Positions 26,408 through 37,006 of a stretch of 64,000 bases of DNA are shown piece by piece; within the stretch, counting starts at the first letter, position 1; the number at the start of each line of letters is the position of its first letter. This DNA comes from Bacteroidales bacterium UBA5433 (lineage in GTDB: Bacteria; Bacteroidota; Bacteroidia; Bacteroidales; UBA932). The notes below the pieces were generated by a model. The model searched no databases. It was not told where the DNA came from and was given only the letters and a program-made list of their open reading frames with translations. The position numbers were made by a program, and so were the translations under genes. The DNA is taken from positions 10,053 to 74,052 of the forward strand of contig DIRP01000026.1 of the NCBI GenBank assembly GCA_002427525.1, given 5' to 3'.

Positions 26408-27022
26408 ATGGAAAACAAACTGCAAGAACTGACAAACAAGCTGTACCAGGAAGGACTGGCTAAAGGCAAGGAGGAATCAGAGGCAATCATAGCAAAAGCC
26501 AAAGAAGAAGCCGACGCTATTGTTAAAGCTGCCAAAAAGGAAGCCACCTGTATGGTAGAGCGTGCAGAAAAAGAAGCTGCAGAACATAAGGAGCAGGTTG
26601 AAAACGAAATCAGAATGGCTTCCCGCCATACTATCACTGCACTGAAAAAGAAAATTGAAACGCTGGTTGTATTCAAAGCACTGGAAGGTCCTTCCAAACA
26701 AGCAATGGATGATGTGTCCTTTGTTCAGGATATCATAGACACGCTCCTCCGTGCTTTCAATCCGGACGGGTCCTCATCTATGGATTTGGAACTTGTATTG
26801 CCACAAGCAAAAAAAGAGGCTTTTGCTAATTTTATTCAATCCAGAACTTCAAGGATGTTGGAAAAAGAGCTGAAAGTTACCTTTAATGCCGGTATAGAAA
26901 ACGGATTTATCATTGGACCGGCCGACGGAGGCTACCAAATCCGTTTTACTGATGCAGATTTTATGGCCTTATTCAATACCTACGTAAGCCCCGGGACCCA
27001 AAAAATGCTGTATGGCGAATAA
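26408..27022 (+). CDS. atpE: V-type ATPase subunit E
   Basis: A 204-residue peripheral-stalk subunit. The first half (about 5-90) is a long charged coiled coil rich in alanine, lysine and glutamate; the second half is a globular domain ending IRFTDADFMALFNTYVSPG. It tethers the A/B head to the membrane I subunit. It overlaps the next gene by 11 bases. Confidence 0.85.
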   Translation: MENKLQELTNKLYQEGLAKGKEESEAIIAKAKEEADAIVKAAKKEATCMVERAEKEAAEHKEQVENEIRMASRHTITALKKKIETLVVFKALEGPSKQAMDDVSFVQDIIDTLLRAFNPDGSSSMDLELVLPQAKKEAFANFIQSRTSRMLEKELKVTFNAGIENGFIIGPADGGYQIRFTDADFMALFNTYVSPGTQKMLYGE

Positions 27023-27650
27023 TTACGAATTCATTGTTGCAGGATTACCACAGCTGGCACTGGATTTTCAATCCGGAAGTTTTGATTTGGATGAACTTAC
27101 TACATCCCTTAGAAATTTACTGGATAAGAAAGACAACCGCTGGCTTGACTGGTTGACCAAAGGAATGACACCCCGGTACATGAATGCCCATTTTTACCGT
27201 GCTGCACAAAAGTGCAACAACCATTTCATACGGGAATACTTTTCTTTTGACCGCGACATACGGAACACCATTGCTGCGTATACGGCCAGACAATATAAAC
27301 AGGTTATTACTGACCATCTGGTTGGCAGCAATGAACTCGCAGATCAGCTTTCCGTTTCCAGAGCAGATGATTTTGATCTGGAATTCATTTTTCCGTACGC
27401 AGCCCCGCTGCACCGAATCATGCAGTTGGAGGATCCGGTAGAACGGGAACAAAAAACTGACAGGCTCAGATGGGAAAAAGCATCTGAACTTACAGTTTTC
27501 CATTACTTTGACATAGATGTTATACTTGCTTTTTTACTAAAAGCCGGTCTTGTTGCCCGCTGGGCAAAACTGGACAAAGAAACCGGAATGAAGTTATTCC
27601 GGGAATTGGTCAATGAAGTAAAAGGCACTTACAAAGCAGATAAAGAATAA
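27012..27650 (+). CDS. DUF2764 protein of the V-ATPase operon
   Basis: A 212-residue soluble helical protein of the DUF2764 family, found between the E and A subunit genes of Bacteroidetes V-type ATPases. It starts MANNYEFIVAGLPQLALDF and contains NAHFYRAAQKCNNHFIREYF, FDLEFIFPYAAPL and WEKASELTVFHYFDIDVILAFLLKAGLV. No gene for subunits C, F or G/H is seen in this operon, so DUF2764 may replace a central-stalk part such as C, which is also helical. This is inference from context. It overlaps atpE and lies 2 bases before atpA. Confidence 0.82.
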   Translation: MANNYEFIVAGLPQLALDFQSGSFDLDELTTSLRNLLDKKDNRWLDWLTKGMTPRYMNAHFYRAAQKCNNHFIREYFSFDRDIRNTIAAYTARQYKQVITDHLVGSNELADQLSVSRADDFDLEFIFPYAAPLHRIMQLEDPVEREQKTDRLRWEKASELTVFHYFDIDVILAFLLKAGLVARWAKLDKETGMKLFRELVNEVKGTYKADKE

Positions 27651-27652
27651 TT

Positions 27653-29416
27653 ATGCAAACACAAACCACCGGAAAAGTAAGAGGCATCATTGCCAACCTG
27701 CTTACCATTGAAGTTGACGGACCGGTTGCTCAAAACGAAATTTGTTTTATCCACCTGGGAGACACACGTTTGATGGCAGAAGTCATTAAAGTGACCGGCA
27801 AAAACGCCTCGGCTCAGGTGTATGAAAGCACACGGGGTCTGCGTGTAGGAGACCATGTCACTTTTGCAGGCCATATGCTGGAAGTCCAATTGGGACCGGG
27901 TCTGTTATCCAGCAATTACGATGGACTTCAGAACAACCTGGCCACCATGGATGGCGTCTTTCTGAAAAAAGGCGAATATACAGAACCTATTGACAGAGAG
28001 ACAGCATGGGATTTCAAACCCCTGGCAAAGGCAGGCGACAAAGTTACTGCCGGCGATTGGCTTGGAGAAGTCATGGAAGGCTGGCTGACCCACCGCATTA
28101 TGGTGCCTTTTACTATGACAGAAACCTATACTGTTGAAAAGGTAACACAGGAAGGCTCCTACACAGTTGACCAGACCGTTGCTGTACTGAAAGACGACAA
28201 AGGACAGAGCCATCCCGTAACTATGGTGCAAAAATGGCCCGTGAAACGCGCCATTACGGCCTACAAAGAAAAACCCAGGCCCTTTAAAGTAATGGAGACG
28301 GGAGTCCGGACCATTGATACTTTTAACCCCATTGCCGAGGGCGGTACCGGTTTCATCCCCGGTCCTTTCGGATGCGGGAAGACCGTTTTACAGCACGCCA
28401 TTGCAAAGCAGGCCGAGGCCGATATTATAGTCATGGCAGCCTGTGGAGAACGAGCCAATGAAGTGGTAGAAATTTTTACAGAATTCCCCAAACTGATTGA
28501 TGCACGTACCGGCCGCCACCTGATGGAGCGTACGACCATTATCTGCAACACGTCCAACATGCCGGTAGCTGCCCGTGAAGCCTCTGTGTACACGGCCATG
28601 ACCATTTGTGAATACTACCGTGCCATGGGACACCGCGCCTTGCTGCTGGCCGACTCTACATCCCGCTGGGCTCAGGCCCTCAGGGAAATGAGTAACCGTA
28701 TGGAAGAACTTCCGGGACAAGACGCTTTCCCCATGGACCTTCCCGCCATCATTTCCAACTTTTATGCACGGGCAGGTATTGTCACACTGAACAACGGCCA
28801 GACCGGCTCGGTTACTTTTATAGGAACGGTATCGCCGGCAGGCGGAAACCTGAAAGAACCGGTTACAGAATCCACCCAAAAAGCTACACGTTGCTTCTAT
28901 GCCCTGTCTCAAAACAGAGCTGACAGAAAGCGTTACCCGGCTGTTGACCCCATGGACAGTTATTCCAAATACCTGGAATATCCCGAGATCATAACCTATT
29001 TTGCAGAAAAAGTGGGGCCGGAATGGATAGATACTATCTGGGAAGGTAAAAACTACGTCAGACGTGGAAAAGAAGCGTACGAACAAATCAACATCCTGGG
29101 CGACGACGGAGTTCCCCTGGATTACCACATAAGCTACTGGAAGTCAGAGTTAATAGATTTTATCATCCTGCAACAGGATGCTTTTGATGCTATTGACGCC
29201 TCTACCCCCATGGAACGGCAAGAATATATGTACACCAAGGTTATTAATATTTGCCGTCAGAACATTGAATTCGAAGACTTTGAAGATTGCTCTGCCTTTT
29301 TCAAAAAATTGATTAACGTCTTCCGTCAAATGAACTATTCCAAATTCCAATCGGAAGAATTCAAACGCTACGAAACTGAAATTGAAGAACTCCTGACCGA
29401 AAAGGTTCAGGCTTAA
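27653..29416 (+). CDS. atpA: V-type ATPase catalytic subunit A
   Basis: The nucleotide-hydrolysing subunit of the rotary ATPase head. The 587-residue protein has the N-terminal barrel, the A-subunit bulge region (about 110-190) and the P-loop GPFGCGKT at 237-244, with cysteine where many homologues have serine. Walker B lies at LLLADSTSRWAQALREMS, followed by a helical C domain. It lies 2 bases after DUF2764 and 10 before atpB. Confidence 0.95.
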   Translation: MQTQTTGKVRGIIANLLTIEVDGPVAQNEICFIHLGDTRLMAEVIKVTGKNASAQVYESTRGLRVGDHVTFAGHMLEVQLGPGLLSSNYDGLQNNLATMDGVFLKKGEYTEPIDRETAWDFKPLAKAGDKVTAGDWLGEVMEGWLTHRIMVPFTMTETYTVEKVTQEGSYTVDQTVAVLKDDKGQSHPVTMVQKWPVKRAITAYKEKPRPFKVMETGVRTIDTFNPIAEGGTGFIPGPFGCGKTVLQHAIAKQAEADIIVMAACGERANEVVEIFTEFPKLIDARTGRHLMERTTIICNTSNMPVAAREASVYTAMTICEYYRAMGHRALLLADSTSRWAQALREMSNRMEELPGQDAFPMDLPAIISNFYARAGIVTLNNGQTGSVTFIGTVSPAGGNLKEPVTESTQKATRCFYALSQNRADRKRYPAVDPMDSYSKYLEYPEIITYFAEKVGPEWIDTIWEGKNYVRRGKEAYEQINILGDDGVPLDYHISYWKSELIDFIILQQDAFDAIDASTPMERQEYMYTKVINICRQNIEFEDFEDCSAFFKKLINVFRQMNYSKFQSEEFKRYETEIEELLTEKVQA

Positions 29417-29426
29417 CACAATAAAT

Positions 29427-30743
29427 ATGGCAAAAGCTTTTCAACGCATATACACACGTTTAGAAGGTATCACCAAAGCCACGGTCGTTCTGGACGCCAA
29501 ACGCGTAATGAACGACGAACTGGCTACCGTAGACGGCCGTCTGGCCCAGGTGGTAAAGATCAGCGGAGACCGTGTTACCCTGCAGGTTTTTGGTGGAACA
29601 GAAGGAATAGCTACCAATTCCGAAGTTGTTTTCTGGGGCGAGGCACCCTCGCTCAATGTCAGTGAAGAACTGGCAGGCCGTTTCTTTAACGCCTATGGTA
29701 AACCCATTGACGGAGGACCGGAAGTAGAGGGAGAACACCGAGAAATTGGCGGACCTTCCGTAAACCCCTACCGCAGGCAGCAACCTTCACAGATTATCCC
29801 TACCGGAATTGCCGGTATTGACCTGAACAACACCCTGGTATCCGGTCAGAAAATTCCTTTTTTCGCCGACCCGGACCAACCCTACAACCAGGTAATGGCT
29901 ACGGTAGCCCTGAGGGCTGACGTAGATAAAATCATCCTGGGTGGCATGGGACTGACCAACGACGACTACTTGTTCTTCCGTCAGTCTTTTGAAAATGCCG
30001 GAAAACTTTCCCGTATTATCAGCTTTGTAAACACCACAGACGATCCCCCCGTAGAGCGCTTGCTTATTCCGGATATGGCATTGACTGCGGCAGAATACTT
30101 TGCTGTGGATAAAAACGAAAAAGTGCTGGTGTTGCTCACCGATATGACGCTTTATGCAGACGCCCTGAGTATTGTCAGCAACCGGATGGACCAGATTCCT
30201 TCCAAAGATTCCATGCCCGGATCCCTGTATTCGGACCTGGCTAAAATCTATGAAAAGGCCGTGCAATTGCCTTCCGGAGGTTCCATTACCATCATTGCCG
30301 TTACCACACTCAGTGGAGGAGATATTACACACGCTATTCCCGACAACACCGGGTATATTACGGAAGGTCAGCTTTTCCTGCGTCATGACTCCGATACAGG
30401 AAAAGTGATTGTAGACCCCTTCCGTTCCCTCTCACGTCTGAAACAGCTGGTAATCGGAAAACAAACCCGGGAAGACCACAACCACGTAATGAATACGGCC
30501 ATCCGCTTGTATGCAGACGCCGCAGACGCCAAAACCAAACTTGAAAATGGTTTTGATCTGAGCGATTACGACCTGCGTGCTCTGGATTTTGCAAAAGAAT
30601 ATTCCCTGCAACTGCTATCCATTGACGTGAACATTAATATAACAGAGATGCTGGAACGCACCTGGAAACTTTTTGCTAAGTATTTCACGAAAGAAGAACT
30701 CAGTATTCGTGAAGACCTGGTTGAAAAATATTATGGCAATTAA
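29427..30743 (+). CDS. atpB: V-type ATPase subunit B
   Basis: The non-catalytic partner of subunit A in the A3B3 ring. The 438-residue protein lacks a P-loop, as expected. It has the family stretches RRQQPSQIIPTGIAGID, VLLTDMTLYADALS and PSKDSMPGSLYSDLAKIYE, and the C-terminal LLSIDVNINITEMLERTW. The 3' end overlaps atpD by 11 bases. Confidence 0.95.
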   Translation: MAKAFQRIYTRLEGITKATVVLDAKRVMNDELATVDGRLAQVVKISGDRVTLQVFGGTEGIATNSEVVFWGEAPSLNVSEELAGRFFNAYGKPIDGGPEVEGEHREIGGPSVNPYRRQQPSQIIPTGIAGIDLNNTLVSGQKIPFFADPDQPYNQVMATVALRADVDKIILGGMGLTNDDYLFFRQSFENAGKLSRIISFVNTTDDPPVERLLIPDMALTAAEYFAVDKNEKVLVLLTDMTLYADALSIVSNRMDQIPSKDSMPGSLYSDLAKIYEKAVQLPSGGSITIIAVTTLSGGDITHAIPDNTGYITEGQLFLRHDSDTGKVIVDPFRSLSRLKQLVIGKQTREDHNHVMNTAIRLYADAADAKTKLENGFDLSDYDLRALDFAKEYSLQLLSIDVNINITEMLERTWKLFAKYFTKEELSIREDLVEKYYGN

Positions 30744-31331
30744 ATACCAATTTAACAAAACGTCGCTGACTGCCCTTGGTAAGCAACTCAAAATCAGGGA
30801 AAAAGCACTTCCTACGTTGAAAAACAAAGAAAGTGCCCTGCGTATGGAGGTGAAACGCGCCAAGCAGCGGTCGGACCAATTGCTGGAAGAGCTGGACAAG
30901 AAACTGGCTTCCTACAGAAACATGGCAGCCATGTGGAACGAATTTACACCGGGCCTTATCTGTGTTAAAGACGTGCAACTGGATGTGGTAAAAATTGCCG
31001 GTATCAAGACACCTGCCCTTAAAGAAGTCATTTTTGAAGTAAGCGGGTACTCCCTCTTTTCACAACCGCAATGGTATGCCCAGGGAGTTCAGATCCTGAA
31101 GGATTTGGCTCAGATTGGAATTGAAAGCGAAGTATACCTGGAAAAGAAAAACCTACTTGATTTTGCACGAAAGAAAACTACGCAAAAGGTAAACCTGTAC
31201 GAAAAAGTACAAATTCCCGGTTACCAGGAAGCCATCCGCAAAATCAAACGCTTTATGGAAGACGAAGAGACGTTATCTAAGGCCAGTCAGAAAATAGTTA
31301 AAAACCGCCAGCAGGAAGAGGAGGATTTGCT

Positions 31332-31335
<4 letters not shown>
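30733..31335 (+). CDS. atpD: V-type ATPase subunit D
   Basis: The central rotor shaft. The 200-residue protein is almost wholly helical with two long coiled-coil arms: the N arm (FNKTSLTALGKQLKIREKAL, about 5-75) and the C arm (about 130-195, EKVQIPGYQEAIRKIKRFMED). Start chosen at MAIKYQF (30733), overlapping atpB, because it gives the normal N-terminus. It ends in an ATGA overlap with atpI. Confidence 0.9.
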
Positions 31336-33616
<2,281 letters not shown>

Positions 33617-33619
33617 GCC

Positions 33620-35014
33620 ATGAGCTTGATTACTTCCATTTCAGGAATAAGGGGTACCATAGGCGGATTGCCGGGGGTATCCCTTTCTCCTTTGGATATT
33701 GTCCGTTTTACCTCTGCTTATGCCCAACTCATTAAAGAGCAAAGCAAAAGGGAACGCCATACCGTGGTAGTAGGCCGAGATGCCCGACTCTCCGGAGATA
33801 TGGTAAGGCAACTGGTATGCGGCACACTGCAAGCCTGCGGAATGGGTGTAATAGATATAGGACTGGCCAGTACGCCTACTACAGAAATGGCCGTGCTGTT
33901 TACCAAAGCATCGGGAGGTATAGTAGTAACGGCCAGTCACAACCCAAAGGAATGGAACGCTCTTAAACTACTGGACTCCAACGGAGAATTCCTGAACGCA
34001 CAGCAAGGAGAGCAAATACTGGAAATAATCCGGAACAACTCGTTTACCTACGTTGCTGTTGATCAGTTGGGAGCGTATTCCACGGCCGATTTTACAGACA
34101 AACATATAGAGGCTGTCATCAACCACCCGCTGGTTAATAAAAAAGCCATAAGGAAGGCAGGATATCATGTTGCAGTGGATGGCATAAACTCTGTAGGAGG
34201 GTTCGTCATCCCCCGGCTTTTGGAATCTCTTGGGGTGGTTTGCCACAAAATCCATTGTGACCCAACGGGAGAATTTGCACACAACCCCGAACCGTTGCCG
34301 GGACACCTCAAAGATTTATCTGCAGAAGTAGTTACTAAAAAAGCAGACCTTGGTATTTCCGTGGACCCCGATGTAGACCGCCTTGCTTTGGTATGTGAAG
34401 ACGGGAGCATGTTTGGCGAAGAATATACCCTGGTAGCTTGTGCAGACTACGTCTTGGAAAAGTACGCCATAACTCGTCCCGGAGAAGCCCGTAACACGGT
34501 ATCTAACTTGTCTTCTACACGCGCCTTGAAAGACGTCACGCAGTGGCATAACGGAACGTATTCTGCCTCTGCCGTAGGAGAAGTACACGTTGTGGAAGAA
34601 ATGAAGCGTACTGGCAGTATCATTGGCGGAGAAGGAAATGGCGGAGTAATTTTACCTTCTCTGCATTACGGCAGGGATGCCCTGGCAGGAATTGCCCTGT
34701 TTCTGTCTCTGCTGGCAGAAAAAAAGTGTTCCATGACAGAACTCAGAAACCGTTATCCCAAATACTACCTGAGTAAAAACAGAGTAGAACTGAAGAAAAA
34801 CACAGATTCTGATGCTTTGTTCAGACGCGTACAGTCAGCCTTCCCCGATGCACTTGTCAACCTGAGCGATGGGTTGCGTCTGGATTTTGAAAAAGAAAAA
34901 AAATGGGTCAGCCTGCGCAAATCAAACACAGAACCCATCCTACGGATTTACAGCGAAGCTCCTCTTGCAGAAGAAGCAGATGAACTGGCAGGTAAGGTCA
35001 TGAAATTGTTCTGA
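33620..35014 (+). CDS. glmM: phosphoglucosamine mutase / alpha-phosphohexomutase
   Basis: A 464-residue alpha-D-phosphohexomutase. Features are the start SITSISGIRGTIGG, the active phosphoserine loop TASHNPKEWNALK with Ser106, the metal loop SVDPDVDRLALV, the sugar-binding GEGNGGVILP and the C-terminal phosphate site RKSNTEPILRIYSEA. The likely reaction is glucosamine-6-P to glucosamine-1-P for peptidoglycan and LPS; phosphomannomutase is the main alternative. It follows atpK by 3 bases, the last gene of the long run. Confidence 0.85.
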   Translation: MSLITSISGIRGTIGGLPGVSLSPLDIVRFTSAYAQLIKEQSKRERHTVVVGRDARLSGDMVRQLVCGTLQACGMGVIDIGLASTPTTEMAVLFTKASGGIVVTASHNPKEWNALKLLDSNGEFLNAQQGEQILEIIRNNSFTYVAVDQLGAYSTADFTDKHIEAVINHPLVNKKAIRKAGYHVAVDGINSVGGFVIPRLLESLGVVCHKIHCDPTGEFAHNPEPLPGHLKDLSAEVVTKKADLGISVDPDVDRLALVCEDGSMFGEEYTLVACADYVLEKYAITRPGEARNTVSNLSSTRALKDVTQWHNGTYSASAVGEVHVVEEMKRTGSIIGGEGNGGVILPSLHYGRDALAGIALFLSLLAEKKCSMTELRNRYPKYYLSKNRVELKKNTDSDALFRRVQSAFPDALVNLSDGLRLDFEKEKKWVSLRKSNTEPILRIYSEAPLAEEADELAGKVMKLF

Positions 35015-35027
35015 AAATCAATTATAA

Positions 35028-35058
35028 TTTGTCAGGCACAAAAAATTATGTACCTTTG
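35028..35058 (+). promoter_or_regulatory. complete -33/-7 promoter for rpmE2
   Basis: TTTG (35028-35031), a 19-base spacer and TACCTTTG (35051-35058) match the Bacteroidetes consensus exactly. Transcription would start near 35065, about 30 bases before the rpmE2 start. Confidence 0.8.
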
Positions 35059-35094
35059 CAACCCTATTAAAAGAAAAGATTAAAGACACATACA

Positions 35095-35346
35095 ATGAAA
35101 CAAGGAATACACCCGGAAACTTACAGATTGGTAGCATTCAAAGATATGTCCAATGACCATTTGTTCATCACACGTTCCTGCGTTAACACCAAAGAAACCA
35201 TTACAGTGGACGGAACAGAATATCCTTTGTACAAGTTGGAAATTTCAAACACATCCCACCCTTTCTATACAGGTAAGATGAAGCTGGTTGATACGGCCGG
35301 ACGTGTAGATAAATTCAGAAGCCGTTATGGTGAACGGAAAAAATAA
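35095..35346 (+). CDS. rpmE2: 50S ribosomal protein L31 type B
   Basis: An 83-residue L31 protein starting MKQGIHPETYRLVAFKDM. It has a single cysteine and lacks the zinc-binding CxxC pairs, so it is the zinc-independent type B form. The end KFRSRYGERKK is typical. It has its own consensus promoter and is followed by a terminator-like hairpin at 35367-35395. Confidence 0.95.
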   Translation: MKQGIHPETYRLVAFKDMSNDHLFITRSCVNTKETITVDGTEYPLYKLEISNTSHPFYTGKMKLVDTAGRVDKFRSRYGERKK

Positions 35347-35366
35347 CGAAACCAATCATATACCCG

Positions 35367-35395
35367 AAAGCTGTCCCCAAACGGACGGCTTTTTT
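35367..35395 (+). terminator. intrinsic terminator after rpmE2
   Basis: A 10-pair stem (35367-35376 with 35383-35392, one G-U pair), a six-base loop and T-tract begin 20 bases after the rpmE2 stop. It lies within an open frame that continues into mnmD, which argues that mnmD really begins downstream at 35423. Confidence 0.7.
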
Positions 35396-35422
35396 GTTGG
35401 GAAACAAAACCGGTTTCCACTT

Positions 35423-36118
35423 ATGGAAACGGAAGACGGATCCTTTACTGTGCTGGGCCCTTTGGGAGAAACGTACCATTCCGTGGCAGGTGCTGTACTT
35501 GAGTCGCAGTACGTTTATATAGATTGCGGCTTGCATTATTTTATAGAAAAAAAACAAACAGCCGGAACATTACCCTCTAAAATACATATCTTGGAAATGG
35601 GACTGGGTACCGGGCTTAACGCATTTCTTACCTGCCGGGAATTACTTACCTGCCGGGAATTACTTACAGAACCCGAAATATTTTACAGGGCCATTGAAAA
35701 ATATCCCTTGCCGTCGGATCTGGCAGACCGCCTGCATTACGCAACCAATCCACAGGAAATAGCGTGCTTTCAAGGTATTCATTCCGATACCTGGGATACT
35801 CCTTACCGGATAACCGACCGTTTTACCTTGCTAAAACACCGGTGTGATTTATTGGATTTTAATCCCGTGGGTAAGCCACCCGTTCATGTAGTATTTTACG
35901 ATGCGTTTTCTCCTGCTGCCCAACCGGAATTGTGGACAGAACAGGCATTGCAGCGAATTGTTCCTTTACTTGCACCGGAAGCTGTACTGACTACGTACAG
36001 TTGCAAAGGCACCTTCCGGCGCCTGCTGGAAAGTCTGGGGTTTACAACAGAACGGCTCCCCGGACCGGGCAAAAAGCGCCATATCCTGAGAGCCGTTTTT
36101 ACAACCCCTCAAATCTGA
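35423..36118 (+). CDS. mnmD: tRNA 5-methylaminomethyl-2-thiouridine methyltransferase MnmD
   Basis: A 231-residue stand-alone MnmD-type (DUF752) methyltransferase that completes the mnm5s2U34 wobble modification. Features are METEDGSFTVLGPLGETYHS, the SAM motif ILEMGLGTGLNAFLT, YDAFSPAAQPELWTEQ and TYSCKGTFRRLLESLGF. An in-frame start exists at 35327, inside rpmE2, but a terminator lies between, so I place the start at METEDG. Two copies of an 18-base unit at 35627-35662 duplicate a CRELLT hexapeptide in the helix after the SAM motif. Confidence 0.88.
   Translation: METEDGSFTVLGPLGETYHSVAGAVLESQYVYIDCGLHYFIEKKQTAGTLPSKIHILEMGLGTGLNAFLTCRELLTCRELLTEPEIFYRAIEKYPLPSDLADRLHYATNPQEIACFQGIHSDTWDTPYRITDRFTLLKHRCDLLDFNPVGKPPVHVVFYDAFSPAAQPELWTEQALQRIVPLLAPEAVLTTYSCKGTFRRLLESLGFTTERLPGPGKKRHILRAVFTTPQI
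35627..35662 (+). repeat. in-frame 18-bp tandem duplication in mnmD
   Basis: The unit CTTACCTGCCGGGAATTA occurs twice in a row, followed by a further five matching bases. It repeats six codons without changing frame. Confidence 0.9.
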
Positions 36119-36130
36119 GGGAAGTGATGA

Positions 36131-36706
36131 TCAATAATTTTCTTTCTTTTCTTCAAAAAAAGATTTGGGATGCAAACAGGCAGGACAAAGTTCAGGGGCC
36201 TTCTTACCTTTGGTAATGTATCCGCAATTCCTGCACTGCCATAAGATTTCCTCTTCCCTTTCAAAAAACTTTCCGGCTGTTACCCTGGCCAGTAACTGGC
36301 GGTAACGTGTCTCGTGCTCTACTTCTACAGAAGCAATGGCCAAAAAAGCAGCGGCAATTTTTGGGAAACCTTCTTCTGCAGCTGTTTTTGCAAAGGCAGG
36401 GTACAGTTCTGCGTGTTCTTCGTATTCGCCTTCTGCTGCAGCCAGCAGGTTTTCTGCAGTTGTACCAATAACACCTGCCGGATAAGCAGCTGTTATTTCT
36501 ACCATACCCCCTTCCAGGAATTTAAAAAACCTCTTAGCGTGTTCCTTTTCCTGCTTTGCCGTTTCTTCAAATACAGCGGCTATTTGTTCATAGCCTTCTT
36601 TTTTTGCAGTTGATGCAAAAAATGTGTAACGATTAGCTGCTTGTGATTCTCCTGCAAAAGCAGCCAGCAGGTTCTGTTCTGTTTTTGTTCCTTTAATAGA
36701 TTTCAT
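36131..36706 (-). CDS. rubrerythrin
   Basis: A 191-residue peroxide-scavenging diiron protein of anaerobes. The ferritin-like domain (1-140) carries the ExxH-type ligands in FEETAKQEKEHAKRFF and SVEVEHETRYRQLL. The C-terminal rubredoxin-like domain has CRNCGY and CPACLHP, giving four cysteines for one iron. Start chosen at MKSIKGTKTEQ (36706), since an upstream in-frame start would lie in the tRNA-Arg gene. It is only 18 bases downstream of that tRNA and shares its direction. Confidence 0.94.
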   Translation of the reverse strand: MKSIKGTKTEQNLLAAFAGESQAANRYTFFASTAKKEGYEQIAAVFEETAKQEKEHAKRFFKFLEGGMVEITAAYPAGVIGTTAENLLAAAEGEYEEHAELYPAFAKTAAEEGFPKIAAAFLAIASVEVEHETRYRQLLARVTAGKFFEREEEILWQCRNCGYITKGKKAPELCPACLHPKSFFEEKKENY

Positions 36707-36724
36707 AGTGTTGGATTGTTGTTG

Positions 36725-36796
36725 TAGCCCCACCAGGACTCGAACCTGAATCTGAAGTTTAGGAAACTTCCGTTCTATCCCTTGAACTATAGGGCC
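36725..36796 (-). tRNA. tRNA-Arg (anticodon CCT)
   Basis: Folds as a cloverleaf: acceptor GGCCCTA with TGGGGCT (G1-U72 and U6-G67 wobbles), D stem GTTC/GAAC, anticodon stem GAAGT/ACTTC with loop TTCCTAA, and T loop TTCGAGT. The anticodon CCT reads AGG, arginine. No CCA is encoded. It lies 16 bases after rpmF and 18 before rubrerythrin on the same strand. Confidence 0.92.
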
Positions 36797-36812
36797 GGAT
36801 TACCGTTTGGTA

Positions 36813-36995
36813 TCAGATAACGTTTTTTTCGACAATCTGCCTGCCACGGTAAAAACCACACTCCGGACATACCCTGTGGTACATAACGGTTGACCCGCAA
36901 TTTGAACAGGTTGCCAATGTGGGGGTTGTTAATTTATAATGCGTTCTGCGTTTGTTTCTTCTTTGTTTAGAAACTCTGTTTTTTGGATGTGCCAT
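36813..36995 (-). CDS. rpmF: 50S ribosomal protein L32
   Basis: A 60-residue L32 starting MAHPKNRVSKQRRNKRRTHY, with zinc-ribbon cysteines CSNC and CPEC. It follows the DUF177 gene by 11 bases, the standard pairing in bacteria. In most genomes rpmF is followed by plsX and fabH; here a tRNA-Arg and rubrerythrin follow instead. Confidence 0.96.
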   Translation of the reverse strand: MAHPKNRVSKQRRNKRRTHYKLTTPTLATCSNCGSTVMYHRVCPECGFYRGRQIVEKNVI

Positions 36996-37006
36996 ATCTC
37001 AATCTC

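Noticed and set aside
28388..29128. 246-codon minus-strand frame opposite V-ATPase subunit A
   Set aside because: An antisense shadow of a conserved gene with no promoter or motif; the same holds for 29787-30386 opposite subunit B.
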